DNA from: an uncultured Eubacteriales bacterium
GTDB taxonomy: Bacteria > Bacillota > Clostridia > Oscillospirales > Acutalibacteraceae
NCBI GenBank assembly: GCA_905198155.1
Contig: CAJKBQ010000002.1
Coordinates: 1 to 64,000 of the forward strand
Length of the DNA: 64,000 nt
Reading direction: 5' to 3'
The stretch's first letter is position 1, and each line of letters begins with the position of its first letter. Both the position numbers and the translations under genes were made by a program. The notes below the pieces were generated by a model. The model made no database searches. It saw nothing but the letters and a program-made list of their open reading frames with translations, and was not told the origin of the DNA. This document shows positions 15,234-24,708 of the stretch, one piece after another.

Positions 15234-16196
15234 TCAAGAAACGCTCGCGTCCTCGTGCAGCAGCGCCGCCACCTCGGCGCGGGTCGGCATCGCGGGAATC
15301 CCGCCGCGGCGGGTGGTCGTGAGGCTGGCAGCCGCGCTGGCGAACCGCAGCAGCGCCCGGCAGTCAGCCTCTGTCAGCGCGCCCGGCGTCAGCCGATGAT
15401 CCAGCAGGAAGCTCAGCGCCGCGCCGACGAACGAATCGCCCGCGCCGGTGGTGTCGATCGTGTGTACCGGGACGCACGGCTCGTGCAGCAGCGTTTCACC
15501 TTGCGCCAGATACGCGCCGTCCGCGCCGCACGTCAGGAACGCCAGCTTCGGCGCGAATTCCGCGCACACCCGGCGCAGCCCCTCCGCCGGGTCAGTTGTG
15601 CCGTACAGGAATTCCGCTTCGTAGTCGGAAATTTTCAGGATGTCGGCCTGCGCGCACACCGTGCGGATGGCGTCGCGGGCAGCGTCCGCCGTGCGCCACA
15701 GCGGCTCCCGCAGGTTGGGATCGACCGACACCCACACGCCCGCGTCCTTCGCCGCCTGCATCGCCCGGAGCGTCGCGCTGCGGCTGGGTTCCGCCGTCAG
15801 CGACAGTGTGCCGCAGTGAAAGATTTTCGCCGTTTCCAGTTCCGGGAAAATCGCTTCGTCCGCCGTCAGCTGCAAGTCGGCGCTGTGCTTGCGCGAAAAC
15901 GAAAACTGCCGGTTGCCGGTTTCGTCCAGCGCCACAAATGCCAGCGTAGTGAACGCATCGTCGGTGCGGTATACGTGCGACACGTCCACGCCGTAGCTGC
16001 GCAGCGTGTCCACCAGCAAATCGCCGAACATATCGGTCCCCACCTTGCCGACCATGGCGGTTTTGCGGCCCAGCCGCGCCGCCGCCGCCAATACGTTGGC
16101 CGGTGCGCCGCCGGGATTTGCCTCAAATTGCCGTTCGCCGCGACCGGTGAAGTCGATCAGCAGCTCGCCCAACGCGATAATTTCCGTTTGATTCAT
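15234..16196 (-). CDS. PfkB-family sugar kinase (fructokinase-like)
   Basis: Ribokinase/PfkB-family ATP-dependent sugar kinase, closest by eye to fructokinases (GELLIDF start, NPGGAPANVL near 30). The signature DTTGAGDSFVGA near the C-terminus holds the catalytic Asp and anion hole. The start MNQTEII at 16196 follows AAGGAG; 320 residues is usual. It follows the AraC gene by 25 bp and is probably co-transcribed. The exact sugar cannot be read from the sequence. Confidence 0.88.
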   Translation of the reverse strand: MNQTEIIALGELLIDFTGRGERQFEANPGGAPANVLAAAARLGRKTAMVGKVGTDMFGDLLVDTLRSYGVDVSHVYRTDDAFTTLAFVALDETGNRQFSFSRKHSADLQLTADEAIFPELETAKIFHCGTLSLTAEPSRSATLRAMQAAKDAGVWVSVDPNLREPLWRTADAARDAIRTVCAQADILKISDYEAEFLYGTTDPAEGLRRVCAEFAPKLAFLTCGADGAYLAQGETLLHEPCVPVHTIDTTGAGDSFVGAALSFLLDHRLTPGALTEADCRALLRFASAAASLTTTRRGGIPAMPTRAEVAALLHEDASVS

Positions 16197-16221
16197 TCCA
16201 AAAACTCCTTTTTCGGCGCAT

Positions 16222-17043
16222 TTACCCGCCGTATGTTTCCGCACGCAGCCGCGCACGATATTCCCGCGGCGTCACGCCATGCCGCTGGCGGAACCGACGC
16301 GAAAAATAGAATTGGTCGCAAAATCCGAGCGATTCGCTGATCTCGCCGATGGTGTGCGTGTCAGCCGCCAGCTGCAGCTCTGCTTCAAAATAGATCAGGT
16401 CGTCGATGTAGCGGCTGATGGTGCAGCCGACTTCCTCGCGGAACCGGCGCGCCAGCTGGCTTTCGGACAAAAACAGCTGCGCCGCAATCGACGATTCCGA
16501 CAGCTGCATCGACAAATGCGCACGGATGTAGGCGATGGCACGCATCACCGGCTCGCTGTACTGCGCAACCGGCAGATCGGGCAGTTCGCCGCTGCGCAGC
16601 AGCGCCGCAATGGTGCTGCGCAGCGCACCGTCCAGCAAAAATGCCTGCGTCCAGTCCGGCGTGCGGTACAGCGCCCGCATCGCCTGCATCTGCGCCACGT
16701 CCATCTCCACCTGCAAAATTCGCTTCACCGACGTCAGCAGCTCGAACCCGTTCGGCTGTTGGAGCGTGACGTGAAAATACAGTTTTTCCAGCCCGGTGGG
16801 GCTGCGGTAGCCAAACGTCAGCCCCGCCGGCACCAGGTACGCGTGCCCCGCCGTCATCGGCACCACCGTGCCGTCGGTTTCCAGCTCGCCGCACCCCGCC
16901 GTCACCAGATACAGCCGCGAATATGGGGAGCGGACATTGCAGCTGCACCAGTGATCGTCGGTGTACACATATCCGCTGTCGCTGATGCGCATTGTCAGAC
17001 TGTTAATGGCATAAACCGCCAGCGGCGAATGCTCGAACCGCAT
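16222..17043 (-). CDS. AraC-family transcriptional regulator
   Basis: N-terminal cupin-like sensor domain (residues 1-150, with VPAGLTFGYRSP) and a C-terminal pair of helix-turn-helix motifs (about 170-268, ending in FSRRFRQRHGVTPREYRAR). The ATG at 17043 is chosen because AGGAGGT lies 8 nt upstream; the GTG at 17052 is within that ribosome site. It is divergent from the alpha-fucosidase gene across 207 bp and upstream of the sugar kinase, so it most likely controls fucose-glycan use. Confidence 0.9.
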   Translation of the reverse strand: MRFEHSPLAVYAINSLTMRISDSGYVYTDDHWCSCNVRSPYSRLYLVTAGCGELETDGTVVPMTAGHAYLVPAGLTFGYRSPTGLEKLYFHVTLQQPNGFELLTSVKRILQVEMDVAQMQAMRALYRTPDWTQAFLLDGALRSTIAALLRSGELPDLPVAQYSEPVMRAIAYIRAHLSMQLSESSIAAQLFLSESQLARRFREEVGCTISRYIDDLIYFEAELQLAADTHTIGEISESLGFCDQFYFSRRFRQRHGVTPREYRARLRAETYGG

Positions 17044-17078
17044 CGGCAGCACCTCCTTTTCCCCGCCTGTTCATGCCT

Positions 17079-17107
17079 ATTATACCGCACCGGTTGAAAA
17101 AATACAA
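17079..17107 (-). promoter_or_regulatory. promoter of the AraC/sugar-kinase operon
   Basis: TTGTAT (17107-17102), 17 bp, TATAAT (17084-17079) on the minus strand. Confidence 0.7.
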
Positions 17108-17250
17108 GCTTTTCTGCGCAGTCAATCGAAAAAAATGCGGAAAAATCCATATTTTTGCCCAGAAAATCCATCGCATTTCCCGGTCGGATGTGATAAGATA
17201 AAAACATCCCCTGCGGCACCGCCGCAAAAATAAGATCGGAGGATAAAGTT

Positions 17251-18573
17251 ATGTCCAGTTATGTTACCCGCAAAACCCCGGGCGATACCGCGTGGTTCAC
17301 GCACGACCGGTTCGGGATGTTCATCCACTGGGGGCTGTACGCCATGCCGGCACGCCACGAGTGGATCAAAAACAGGGAATGCATCCCGGAAGACCACTAT
17401 GACCTGTATTTCAAACACTTCAATCCCGACCTGTACGATCCCAAAGCGTGGGCGCGCCAGGCCAAAGCCGCCGGGATGAAGTATGTGGTGCTGACCACGA
17501 AGCACCACGAAGGCTTCTGTATGTTCGACTCGCAGTACACCGACTACAAATGCACCAACACCCCCGCCGGGCGCGACCTGGTGCGCGAATACGTCGATGC
17601 ATTCCGCGCCGAGGGGCTGCACATCGGGTTCTACTACTCGCTGATCGACTGGCACCACCCGGATTTCCCGATCGATATGCTGCACCCGCGCCGCAACGAT
17701 CCGGACGCATTTGAGCAGAACCAGGGACGCAATATGCACAAATACGCCGAATATATGCGCAACCAGGTCACGGAGCTGCTGACCAATTACGGCAAGATCG
17801 ACATCCTGTGGTTCGACTTTTCGTACAGCAAATCCCGGCCGCTGCCGGGCAAAGAATGGATGCGCGGAAAAGGCAAGGACGACTGGGAGGCCGAAGAGCT
17901 GATCGCGACGGCGCGCCGGCTGCAGCCCGGCATCATCATCGACAACCGCACCGAAATCGAACAGGATCTGTGGACGCCGGAGCAGTTCCAGCCGATGGAA
18001 TGGGTGCGCCACTCGGAAACCGGCGAGCTGGTCACATGGGAAGCGTGCCAGACGTTCTCCGGCTCGTGGGGCTATTTCCGCGACGAGCAGACGTGGAAAT
18101 CGCCCGAAATGCTGATCCGGATGCTGGTCAACACCGTGTCCTGCGGCGGCAACCTGCTGATGAACGTCGGTCCCACTGCCCGCGGCTACATCGACTACCG
18201 CGCCGAGGCCGCGCTGAAAGTGTTCGGCGACTGGATGAAGTACAACAGCCGGTCGATCTACGGCTGCACCATGGCCGAGCCGGAGCTGCTGCCGCACTGC
18301 CCGCCGGACTGCCGGTTCACGCAAAGCGACGACGGCAAGCGGCTGTACATTCATCTGTTCGCGTATCCGTTCGGTCATCTGCAGCTGCATGGGCTGGTTG
18401 GCAAAATTGAGTATGTGCAGTTCCTGCACGATGCCAGCGAGATCCGGTTCACGGAAGGCGCAATGAAACCTTTTCATCCGGAACACCAGACTTCGGACGA
18501 TCTGACCGTGCTGTATCTGCCGGCAGTGAAACCGCCGGTGCTGGTGCCGGTGATCGAGGTGTTTTTGAAGTAA
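17251..18573 (+). CDS. alpha-L-fucosidase (GH29)
   Basis: Glycoside hydrolase family 29 enzyme removing terminal alpha-L-fucose from host or plant glycans. The typical opening WFTHDRFGMFIHWGLYAMPA, the KYVVLTTKHHEGFCMFDS block and the nucleophile in DILWFDFSYS (D189) are all present. It has 440 residues without a signal peptide, so it would act inside the cell on imported oligosaccharides. GGAGGATAAAGTT precedes the ATG, and TGTGATAAGATAA near 17190 is a likely -10 region. It is divergent from the AraC regulator. Confidence 0.93.
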   Translation: MSSYVTRKTPGDTAWFTHDRFGMFIHWGLYAMPARHEWIKNRECIPEDHYDLYFKHFNPDLYDPKAWARQAKAAGMKYVVLTTKHHEGFCMFDSQYTDYKCTNTPAGRDLVREYVDAFRAEGLHIGFYYSLIDWHHPDFPIDMLHPRRNDPDAFEQNQGRNMHKYAEYMRNQVTELLTNYGKIDILWFDFSYSKSRPLPGKEWMRGKGKDDWEAEELIATARRLQPGIIIDNRTEIEQDLWTPEQFQPMEWVRHSETGELVTWEACQTFSGSWGYFRDEQTWKSPEMLIRMLVNTVSCGGNLLMNVGPTARGYIDYRAEAALKVFGDWMKYNSRSIYGCTMAEPELLPHCPPDCRFTQSDDGKRLYIHLFAYPFGHLQLHGLVGKIEYVQFLHDASEIRFTEGAMKPFHPEHQTSDDLTVLYLPAVKPPVLVPVIEVFLK

Positions 18574-18605
18574 GCGGAAATCGTAAGTATTTTTCCGCCG
18601 GCGTC

Positions 18606-18641
18606 AGGGGCTTTCCCGCAATGGGCAAAGCCCCTCTTTTT
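18606..18641 (+). terminator. terminator of the fucosidase gene
   Basis: AGGGGCTTT (18606-18614) pairs with AAAGCCCCT (18627-18635), followed by CTTTTT. Confidence 0.85.
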
Positions 18642-18721
18642 GTCGGCTGATGCCGATTGGGGTGCAGATCCTTTTGCCGGGCACCATGCCCTGCTAAGTC
18701 ATTCGGAGATGTGTGTCAAAG

Positions 18722-18766
18722 ACAGCTGTCGGAAGATTTGCTTCCCGACAGCTGTTTTTTCAGTGC
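18722..18766 (+). terminator. second terminator before the helicase gene
   Basis: ACAGCTGTCGG and CCGACAGCTGT arms followed by TTTTTT. With the previous terminator it isolates the helicase unit; 18574-18868 holds no gene, only these stems and a TTGTATAATAG -10 region near 18812. Confidence 0.8.
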
Positions 18767-18868
18767 AATTTGGTTTTTTCAAGAAAATCGTAGAAAAACC
18801 GCGTAAAAAGTTGTATAATAGAAAAAGAACACCGCTATCGGCTGGCAAACGATTTGAAGGAGATACTT

Positions 18869-21604
18869 ATGGACGGAACGCACATGATTATCATAAAAGG
18901 GACAGATCAAACGGACGCAGTCGCAAGCTTCCGGTTTTACGCCGGGAAGTGCGACGTTATCTATTCCCGTGCGCCCAACAAAACGTACACCTTCCGTGGT
19001 GCCGATGTCATCATTTTGCCGCTGCGAAAACGAATCGACCTCACGCAGATAATTGTGACCGCAAACGGGGTAACCATCGACGGAATCAATGAACTGCTGG
19101 ACTTTGGCGCTTATTACCGGGTTGTCCGCAACGGACAGAAACCGTTAACGCTCCGAAAAAGCGAAGTCCAGCTTCAACCAAATTGTCTGTCGGAGCAGAA
19201 AAAACGCGAAGCCTTCCAGTATTTCAAAGAAACTGCTGCCGCCGTCAGCTTGGTGGTGGAAGGCGCCATCAACATTTTGAGCATCCAGTACGATAAAATT
19301 CAGGCAGTCCGTGCAGATACAGTATTGGCAAGTTACCTCGATCCACGGGAAAAGCGCGAAGCGCCCCAGCCGCCGTCGGCAGTGATTTACCCGTTTGGCC
19401 TGAATCAAAGCCAGAAAACCGCCGTGGAGCGGGCACTTTCTTCCAAAATCAGCATCATCCAAGGTCCGCCGGGCACTGGAAAAACACAGACGATTCTGAA
19501 TATCATCGCCAATGTGGTACGCAGTGGAAAAACAGTCGCCGTTGTGTCCAACAATAATTCCGCCACGCATAATGTCGCGGAAAAACTGGAAAAGAAAAAT
19601 GCCGCGTTTTTAACCGCTTTTCTCGGCAGTCTGGCCAATAAACAGAAATTCTTAGAAGCTCAGACTGGCGCATACCCTGACATGAAAGACTGGGCAATGC
19701 CGGAAACCGAGCGGCAGCAATTGGAGCGGGAAACAACCGCGCTTTCCGAAGAACTGAATGAAAAACTCAACGCCAAAAATCGCATTGCAGAAATTGAGCA
19801 AGCGCTGTTGCAGCTAACCCCGGAGCAACACTATTTCGGGGAATACTATGCGTCGTGCGGCGAGGAACCATCGGGAGATTTATCGCGGCTGTCGGCGCAA
19901 AAAATTCTGGCGCTTTGGGTCGAATTTGAACAGCACGCCGTGCGCAAAGATCGTTTGGGACTGTTGCAGCAGTTATCCATTTTATTTCGTTTTCACCGCA
20001 GTGCATTCAAATTGTTTTTCCATGCCCCCGAACGCATTATCCCCTATTTGCAGCACCAATTCTACATTGCGAAAAAGCGGGAATTAACCGAGGAAAAACA
20101 GCAGTTGTCCCGGATGCTGGAATCCTACGCTTTTGATGCAAAAATGGACGAATTGACGCAAAAATCGCTTCGGCTGTTTCGCGCAGAGCTGGCCGCGCGG
20201 TATCGCTGGCAAAGTCCCCGAAAAAGCTTTGAAATGCGCGACTTTCGCAAGAATACGCTGGAATTCACGCGGGAATACCCCGTCATACTCAGCACCACCT
20301 ATTCCGTCAAGGGGACCCTGAATATGTCGCATGTTTACGATTATCTCATCGTGGACGAAGCGTCGCAGGTCGATCTGGCAACAGGGGTTTTGGCATTTTC
20401 CTGCGCAAAAAACATCGTAATCGTCGGCGATTTGAAACAGCTGCCCAACGTCCTGACGGAGGCCGATGTCCGCACCAGCGATGCGATCTGGCAGAAATAT
20501 GATTTGGCGGAACCGTACCGTTTCTCCACGCACAGCCTGCTTTCCTCTGCCCTGGAAACGTGGCCCGACGCGCCGGTTACGCTGCTGCGGGAGCACTACC
20601 GCTGCCACCCGAAAATCATCAATTTCTGCAATCAGAAATTTTATCACGGCCAATTGATCGTGATGACAAAGGATCATGGCGAACCGGACGTGTTGACCAT
20701 GTACCGCACGGTCGCCGGCAATCACGCCCGCGGCCACGTCAATCAACGCCAGATCGACGTCATCCGGCAAGAGGTGCTCCCGCGGCTGATTCAGCAAAAC
20801 TGTTCGCACATCGGCATCATCGCACCGTATCGGGATCAGGTTGCCGCCATCCGCGCACAGCTGGGCAACGATTTTGAAGTAGATACCGTTCACAAATTTC
20901 AGGGGCGCGAACAGGATGCCATCATCCTGACCTCTGTGGATAACGTAATTACGGACTTTGTGGACGACCCTCATATGCTGAATGTGGCCGTTTCCCGCGC
21001 GGTGCATTCTCTGACAGTAGTTACATCGCAGGATCCGCGCAACGACCGAACACACTATGGCGATTTGGCGCGCTACATCGAGTATCACAATTTCGAGATC
21101 ATCCAAAGTCAGGTCTACTCCGTATTCGATATGCTGTACCAGGGCTATGCGGAACAGCGCCGCGCATATTTGCAAAGGCACAAACAGATATCGGAGTACG
21201 ATTCCGAAAACCTGATGTGTGCCGTGATTCAATCGGTGCTGACCGAAGAAGCCTTCTCTTCGATGGATTGCGCCGTGCACGTTTCTTTGGCGACGCTGAT
21301 CAAAGACGATGCTCTGCTGACCGAGGCGGAACGTCTATATGCCCACAATCCGCTGACACACGTTGATTTTTTACTGTTCCGCAAAATGGATAAACAGCCG
21401 ACACTGGCCATCGAAGTAGACGGAACCCGTTTTCACGCGCCCGGCAGCAAACAGGCGGAACGGGATGCGAAAAAAGACTGTATCATGGGAAAATGCGGAA
21501 TTATGCTGCTGCGACTTCGCACTGATGGAAGCGGCGAACCGGAAAAAATCCGGGCTGCGCTGCAATCGGTGTCCCGGCAGCCCTCAGCGCAACCGGAAAT
21601 ATAA
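18869..21604 (+). CDS. SF1 helicase with C-terminal DUF2726-like nuclease domain
   Basis: Large 911-residue Dna2/Upf1-type superfamily 1 helicase. Walker A GPPGTGKT is at 199-206, a helical insert covers about 260-440, DEASQ (Walker B) is at 496-500, and later motifs include LREHYRCHPKIINF, VHKFQGREQD and LNVAVSRA. The C-terminus has D833...EVDG (849-852) then an RLRT strand, a PD-(D/E)XK-like arrangement as in DUF2726. The start follows AAGGAG. Base composition and codon use are clearly less GC-rich than on either side, and it has its own promoter region and terminators, suggesting transfer. Single-gene helicase-nucleases are often antiphage proteins; that role here is inference. Confidence 0.85.
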   Translation: MDGTHMIIIKGTDQTDAVASFRFYAGKCDVIYSRAPNKTYTFRGADVIILPLRKRIDLTQIIVTANGVTIDGINELLDFGAYYRVVRNGQKPLTLRKSEVQLQPNCLSEQKKREAFQYFKETAAAVSLVVEGAINILSIQYDKIQAVRADTVLASYLDPREKREAPQPPSAVIYPFGLNQSQKTAVERALSSKISIIQGPPGTGKTQTILNIIANVVRSGKTVAVVSNNNSATHNVAEKLEKKNAAFLTAFLGSLANKQKFLEAQTGAYPDMKDWAMPETERQQLERETTALSEELNEKLNAKNRIAEIEQALLQLTPEQHYFGEYYASCGEEPSGDLSRLSAQKILALWVEFEQHAVRKDRLGLLQQLSILFRFHRSAFKLFFHAPERIIPYLQHQFYIAKKRELTEEKQQLSRMLESYAFDAKMDELTQKSLRLFRAELAARYRWQSPRKSFEMRDFRKNTLEFTREYPVILSTTYSVKGTLNMSHVYDYLIVDEASQVDLATGVLAFSCAKNIVIVGDLKQLPNVLTEADVRTSDAIWQKYDLAEPYRFSTHSLLSSALETWPDAPVTLLREHYRCHPKIINFCNQKFYHGQLIVMTKDHGEPDVLTMYRTVAGNHARGHVNQRQIDVIRQEVLPRLIQQNCSHIGIIAPYRDQVAAIRAQLGNDFEVDTVHKFQGREQDAIILTSVDNVITDFVDDPHMLNVAVSRAVHSLTVVTSQDPRNDRTHYGDLARYIEYHNFEIIQSQVYSVFDMLYQGYAEQRRAYLQRHKQISEYDSENLMCAVIQSVLTEEAFSSMDCAVHVSLATLIKDDALLTEAERLYAHNPLTHVDFLLFRKMDKQPTLAIEVDGTRFHAPGSKQAERDAKKDCIMGKCGIMLLRLRTDGSGEPEKIRAALQSVSRQPSAQPEI

Positions 21605-21609
21605 GCCAA

Positions 21610-21655
21610 ATGCGCCCGATCACCGGCAATGATCGGGCGCATCTTCATTTTTTCA
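21610..21655 (+). terminator. terminator of the helicase gene
   Basis: ATGCGCCCGATC (21610-21621) and GATCGGGCGCAT (21631-21642) form a perfect 12-bp stem, followed by CTTCATTTTTT. Confidence 0.9.
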
Positions 21656-22489
21656 CCGCCCTGCCAGCCCCCGCGCCACCCCGCACAGCGCGCGGCGGCA
21701 GCCGTCCCGCAGCGGTGCAGGCATCCGCGCCGGGACATCGCATTCCAGCGACAGCACCACCGATTCGTCCACCGCGGACAGCGCGTCGCGGAAGTCCGTC
21801 CAATCGATCACGCCGTCGTACGGCAGCCGGTGCTGATCGTGCAGGCGGTCGTTGTCGTGTACATGCAGCATCCGGATCACATCCGCATTGCGGCGAAGCG
21901 CTTCCCCCGGCGCTTCGCCGAGGATTATGCTGTGGCCGGTGTCGAGGCACATTTGGAAAAACGGGCTGGCCATTTCACGGACGAATGCCGCCGTCGCCGT
22001 CGGGCTGGACGTCGGCAGCCCTTTGAACGGCAGGTTTTCAAAGCAGATCACCACGCCGCACCGTTCCGCTTCGCGAATCAGTTCCGTGAAAAACGCGCGA
22101 TTCATTTCGTAATACAGCGGCCGCTGCGCGTCGTCCACTTCGTACATAAACGGCATAATCGGGTGAATCGCCATGTACCGGCAGCCGAGCAGCGCCGTAC
22201 CGCGCAGGCTCATCTTCATTTTTTCCAGCCGCTCGGCGCGGTCGGCCGGGGTGGTGTCCTGCGGGCGACGCCATGGACCGTGCGTCTGCGCGATCTCGAT
22301 GCCGGCCGCTTCGGCCGCGCGCCGCAGCGCCGTCAGCGTCCGTTCAAAATGCGCCGCGCCCTGCGTGAACAGCGGGGTTTCCGTATCGACAAACAACTGC
22401 AAATCCACCGCGTCGAACCCCTGCGCGCGCACCTGCGCGAACGTTTCCGGCGACCCTTCGCTGGGCAGATAGACCGCCGTTTTTCTCAT
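21653..22489 (-). CDS. sugar phosphate isomerase/epimerase (AP-endonuclease-2 fold)
   Basis: TIM-barrel protein of the xylose-isomerase-like superfamily. Metal-site blocks are visible: HGPW near 70, AIHPIMP near 110, ICFENLP near 150, CLDTGHS near 180 and MLHVHDND near 206. It has 278 residues. No partner gene indicates the substrate; it follows the methionine aminopeptidase gene by 22 bp on the same strand. Confidence 0.8.
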   Translation of the reverse strand: MRKTAVYLPSEGSPETFAQVRAQGFDAVDLQLFVDTETPLFTQGAAHFERTLTALRRAAEAAGIEIAQTHGPWRRPQDTTPADRAERLEKMKMSLRGTALLGCRYMAIHPIMPFMYEVDDAQRPLYYEMNRAFFTELIREAERCGVVICFENLPFKGLPTSSPTATAAFVREMASPFFQMCLDTGHSIILGEAPGEALRRNADVIRMLHVHDNDRLHDQHRLPYDGVIDWTDFRDALSAVDESVVLSLECDVPARMPAPLRDGCRRALCGVARGLAGR

Positions 22490-22511
22490 AGATCACGCGC
22501 TCCTTCCGTCC

Positions 22512-23411
22512 TCACCGGGACAGGATTTCGTACCCGGTGTCGGTCATCAGAATTTCGTATTCCCACTGCGCAGACAGCGATCCGTCGGCGGTGTACACCG
22601 TCCAGCCGTCGTGCTGGTCTTCATAAAATGCGCCGGTGCCCACGTTAATCATCGGCTCGATGGTGAAGATCATGCCGGGCGCGAGAATCAGCCCCTTGTG
22701 CAGCTGACCGATGTGGCACACATAGGGATCTTCGTGCATTTGCAGCCCCACGCCGTGGCCGCCGATTTCGCGCACCACATGGTAGCCGTTCTGTCGGGCG
22801 TGCAGGTTGACGTAGTACCCAATGTCGCCCAAATGGCAGTACGGCGTCAGGTGCGCCAACGCCAGTTCAATCGATTCTTTCGTCACGTTCACCAGCCTGC
22901 GCGCTTCGTCGGACACTTCGCCGATGCAGTACATCCGCGACGCGTCGCCGAAATACCCGTTCACGATGGTGGTGCAGTCCACGTTGACGATATCGCCCTC
23001 TTTGAGCACCACGCGCTTGCTGGGGATGCCGTGGCACACCACGTTGTTCACCGACGTGCACACGCTCGCCGGAAACCCGCAGAACCCCAGCGTCGCGGCG
23101 GTGCCGCCCAATTCCTTGGTGCGCGCCACAACGATATCGTCAATGTCCTGCGTCGTCATCCCCGGGCGGATCGCCGCCGACACCGCGTCCAGCACCAGCG
23201 AATTGACCCGCCCGGCCTCGCGGCAGCCTTCGATCTGCGCCGGAGTTTTAATCAGCTTGCGGTTCGGGACTTTGTGCCCGGCGCGGCGCAGCGCTTCCAG
23301 CTGGTCGTCCTCCGCGCGGTGGCACTGGCCGTACGGCCGCTTGCTCCCGCACCAGCAGGGGCTGTCGTCCGGCAGCCGGCCGATGCGTTTAACGGATTGT
23401 TTTACTTTCAT
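22512..23411 (-). CDS. map: type I methionine aminopeptidase with N-terminal SEC-C motif
   Basis: Removes the initiator methionine from new proteins. A SEC-C zinc motif, CWCGSKRPYGQCH (19-31), precedes the catalytic domain. The five metal ligands lie in NVDCTT, YFGDASRM, GGHGVGLQMHED, FTIEPM and EYEILM. The start MKVKQSV at 23411 is taken over an upstream ATG at 23444; 299 residues. The SEC-C extension, which tethers such enzymes to the ribosome, is common in Firmicutes. It is divergent from the Xaa-Pro peptidase gene. Confidence 0.93.
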   Translation of the reverse strand: MKVKQSVKRIGRLPDDSPCWCGSKRPYGQCHRAEDDQLEALRRAGHKVPNRKLIKTPAQIEGCREAGRVNSLVLDAVSAAIRPGMTTQDIDDIVVARTKELGGTAATLGFCGFPASVCTSVNNVVCHGIPSKRVVLKEGDIVNVDCTTIVNGYFGDASRMYCIGEVSDEARRLVNVTKESIELALAHLTPYCHLGDIGYYVNLHARQNGYHVVREIGGHGVGLQMHEDPYVCHIGQLHKGLILAPGMIFTIEPMINVGTGAFYEDQHDGWTVYTADGSLSAQWEYEILMTDTGYEILSR

Positions 23412-23508
23412 ATATCCCAGATCCTTCCGTATGGATTGTATCAAATATAAATTTGCATTCTATTGTACCACATTCGGCAGCCAAATGCCAGAGGTTCGCC
23501 GAAAAAAC

Positions 23509-23537
23509 TTGACGAATCGACGCAAAAAGACTATAAT
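23509..23537 (+). promoter_or_regulatory. sigma-A promoter of the Xaa-Pro peptidase gene
   Basis: TTGACG (23509-23514), 17 bp, TATAAT (23532-23537), about 35 nt before the start codon. Confidence 0.85.
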
Positions 23538-23577
23538 ATCAGTATCCCATGATTTTATTCGGAAAGGGCGATTTTTC

Positions 23578-24654
23578 ATGCATCGTTTTCAGAAAATTCG
23601 GGCATCGCTGGCCGGCAATAGGCTGGACGCGATGATGCTGACCGAAGAAGCCAACCGGTTCTACGCGACGGACTTCGCGTCGATCGGTACCGACGGGCTG
23701 TGCCTGATTACGCGGCGCGGCGCGTACTACTTCACCGATTCGCGCTACACCGTGGCCGCGCAGCGCCATGTGACCGACGCGCAGATTTCCATCACCGACA
23801 AAAATGTCAACTACATCGACCTGATTAACCGCGTGGCGGCGGCCGAGGGACTGAAAACCATCGGGTTCGACGACGCGTACATGACCGTCGCGGACTACGA
23901 GCGGTACCGCGCCAAGGTGCGCGCCGAGCTGCGGCCGGCATCGGCGCTGATGACGCAGCTGCGGCTGGTGAAAGACGCGGGCGAGATCGAACGCCTGACG
24001 CAGGCGCAGCGGATTGCAGAGCGCGCGCTGACCGAAGTCCTGCCGCAGATTCACCCCGGCCAAACGGAACGCGAAATCGCGGCGCTGCTGCACTACCGGA
24101 TGCTGGTAAACGGCGCGGACGACGTGTCGTTTGACCCGATCGTGGTGGCGGGCGACAATGGCGCGATGCCGCACGGCGTGCCGGGCGACCGGCCGATTGC
24201 GGACGGCGACTTCCTCACCATCGATTTCGGCGTGCTGAAAGACGGCTACTGCTCCGACATGACGCGCACCTACGGCATCGGCCATGTGACCGACGAAATG
24301 CGCCGCGTGTACAACACCGTGCTGCGCGCGCAGACCACCGCCATTGCGGCCACCCGCGCCGGGAAAACCGGCCGCGAGATCGACGCCATCGCGCGGCAGA
24401 TCATTGCGGACGCCGGGTACAGCGAATACTTCGGCCACGGCTACGGCCACGGCGTCGGCGTCGAAATCCACGAAGCACCGACCGTATCGCCGCGCAACGA
24501 CCAGCCGCTGCCGGAAGGCGCCGTCACCAGTGCCGAGCCGGGCATTTACCTGCCGGGCAAGTTCGGCGTGCGGATTGAGGACGTCGTGGTCATCACGGCG
24601 GACGGCTGCCGCAACCTGGCCGAGATGCCGAAAGAACTGACGATCCTGGGCTGA
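23578..24654 (+). CDS. Xaa-Pro aminopeptidase (M24B, PepP/PepQ-like)
   Basis: Creatinase-fold metallopeptidase cleaving X-Pro bonds. The N-terminal creatinase domain (1-130) is followed by a pita-bread catalytic domain with metal ligands in TIDFGV, CSDMTRTYG, GHGYGHGVGVEIHE, TSAEPGIYL and VRIEDVV. The ATG at 23578 fits the promoter and GGAAAGGG; the long upstream frame is the antisense of map. It has 358 residues. Together with map it forms a divergent N-terminal-trimming pair. Confidence 0.93.
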   Translation: MHRFQKIRASLAGNRLDAMMLTEEANRFYATDFASIGTDGLCLITRRGAYYFTDSRYTVAAQRHVTDAQISITDKNVNYIDLINRVAAAEGLKTIGFDDAYMTVADYERYRAKVRAELRPASALMTQLRLVKDAGEIERLTQAQRIAERALTEVLPQIHPGQTEREIAALLHYRMLVNGADDVSFDPIVVAGDNGAMPHGVPGDRPIADGDFLTIDFGVLKDGYCSDMTRTYGIGHVTDEMRRVYNTVLRAQTTAIAATRAGKTGREIDAIARQIIADAGYSEYFGHGYGHGVGVEIHEAPTVSPRNDQPLPEGAVTSAEPGIYLPGKFGVRIEDVVVITADGCRNLAEMPKELTILG

Positions 24655-24672
24655 CCAGGAGAAACAGAAAAC

Positions 24673-24696
24673 GCCGCGCGGCCGCGCGGCATTTTT
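24673..24696 (+). terminator. terminator between the peptidase and DUF3793 genes
   Basis: GCCGCGCG/GCGCGGC stem followed by ATTTTTGC on the plus strand. The two flanking genes converge here. Confidence 0.75.
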
Positions 24697-24708
24697 GCGT
24701 GATACGCC

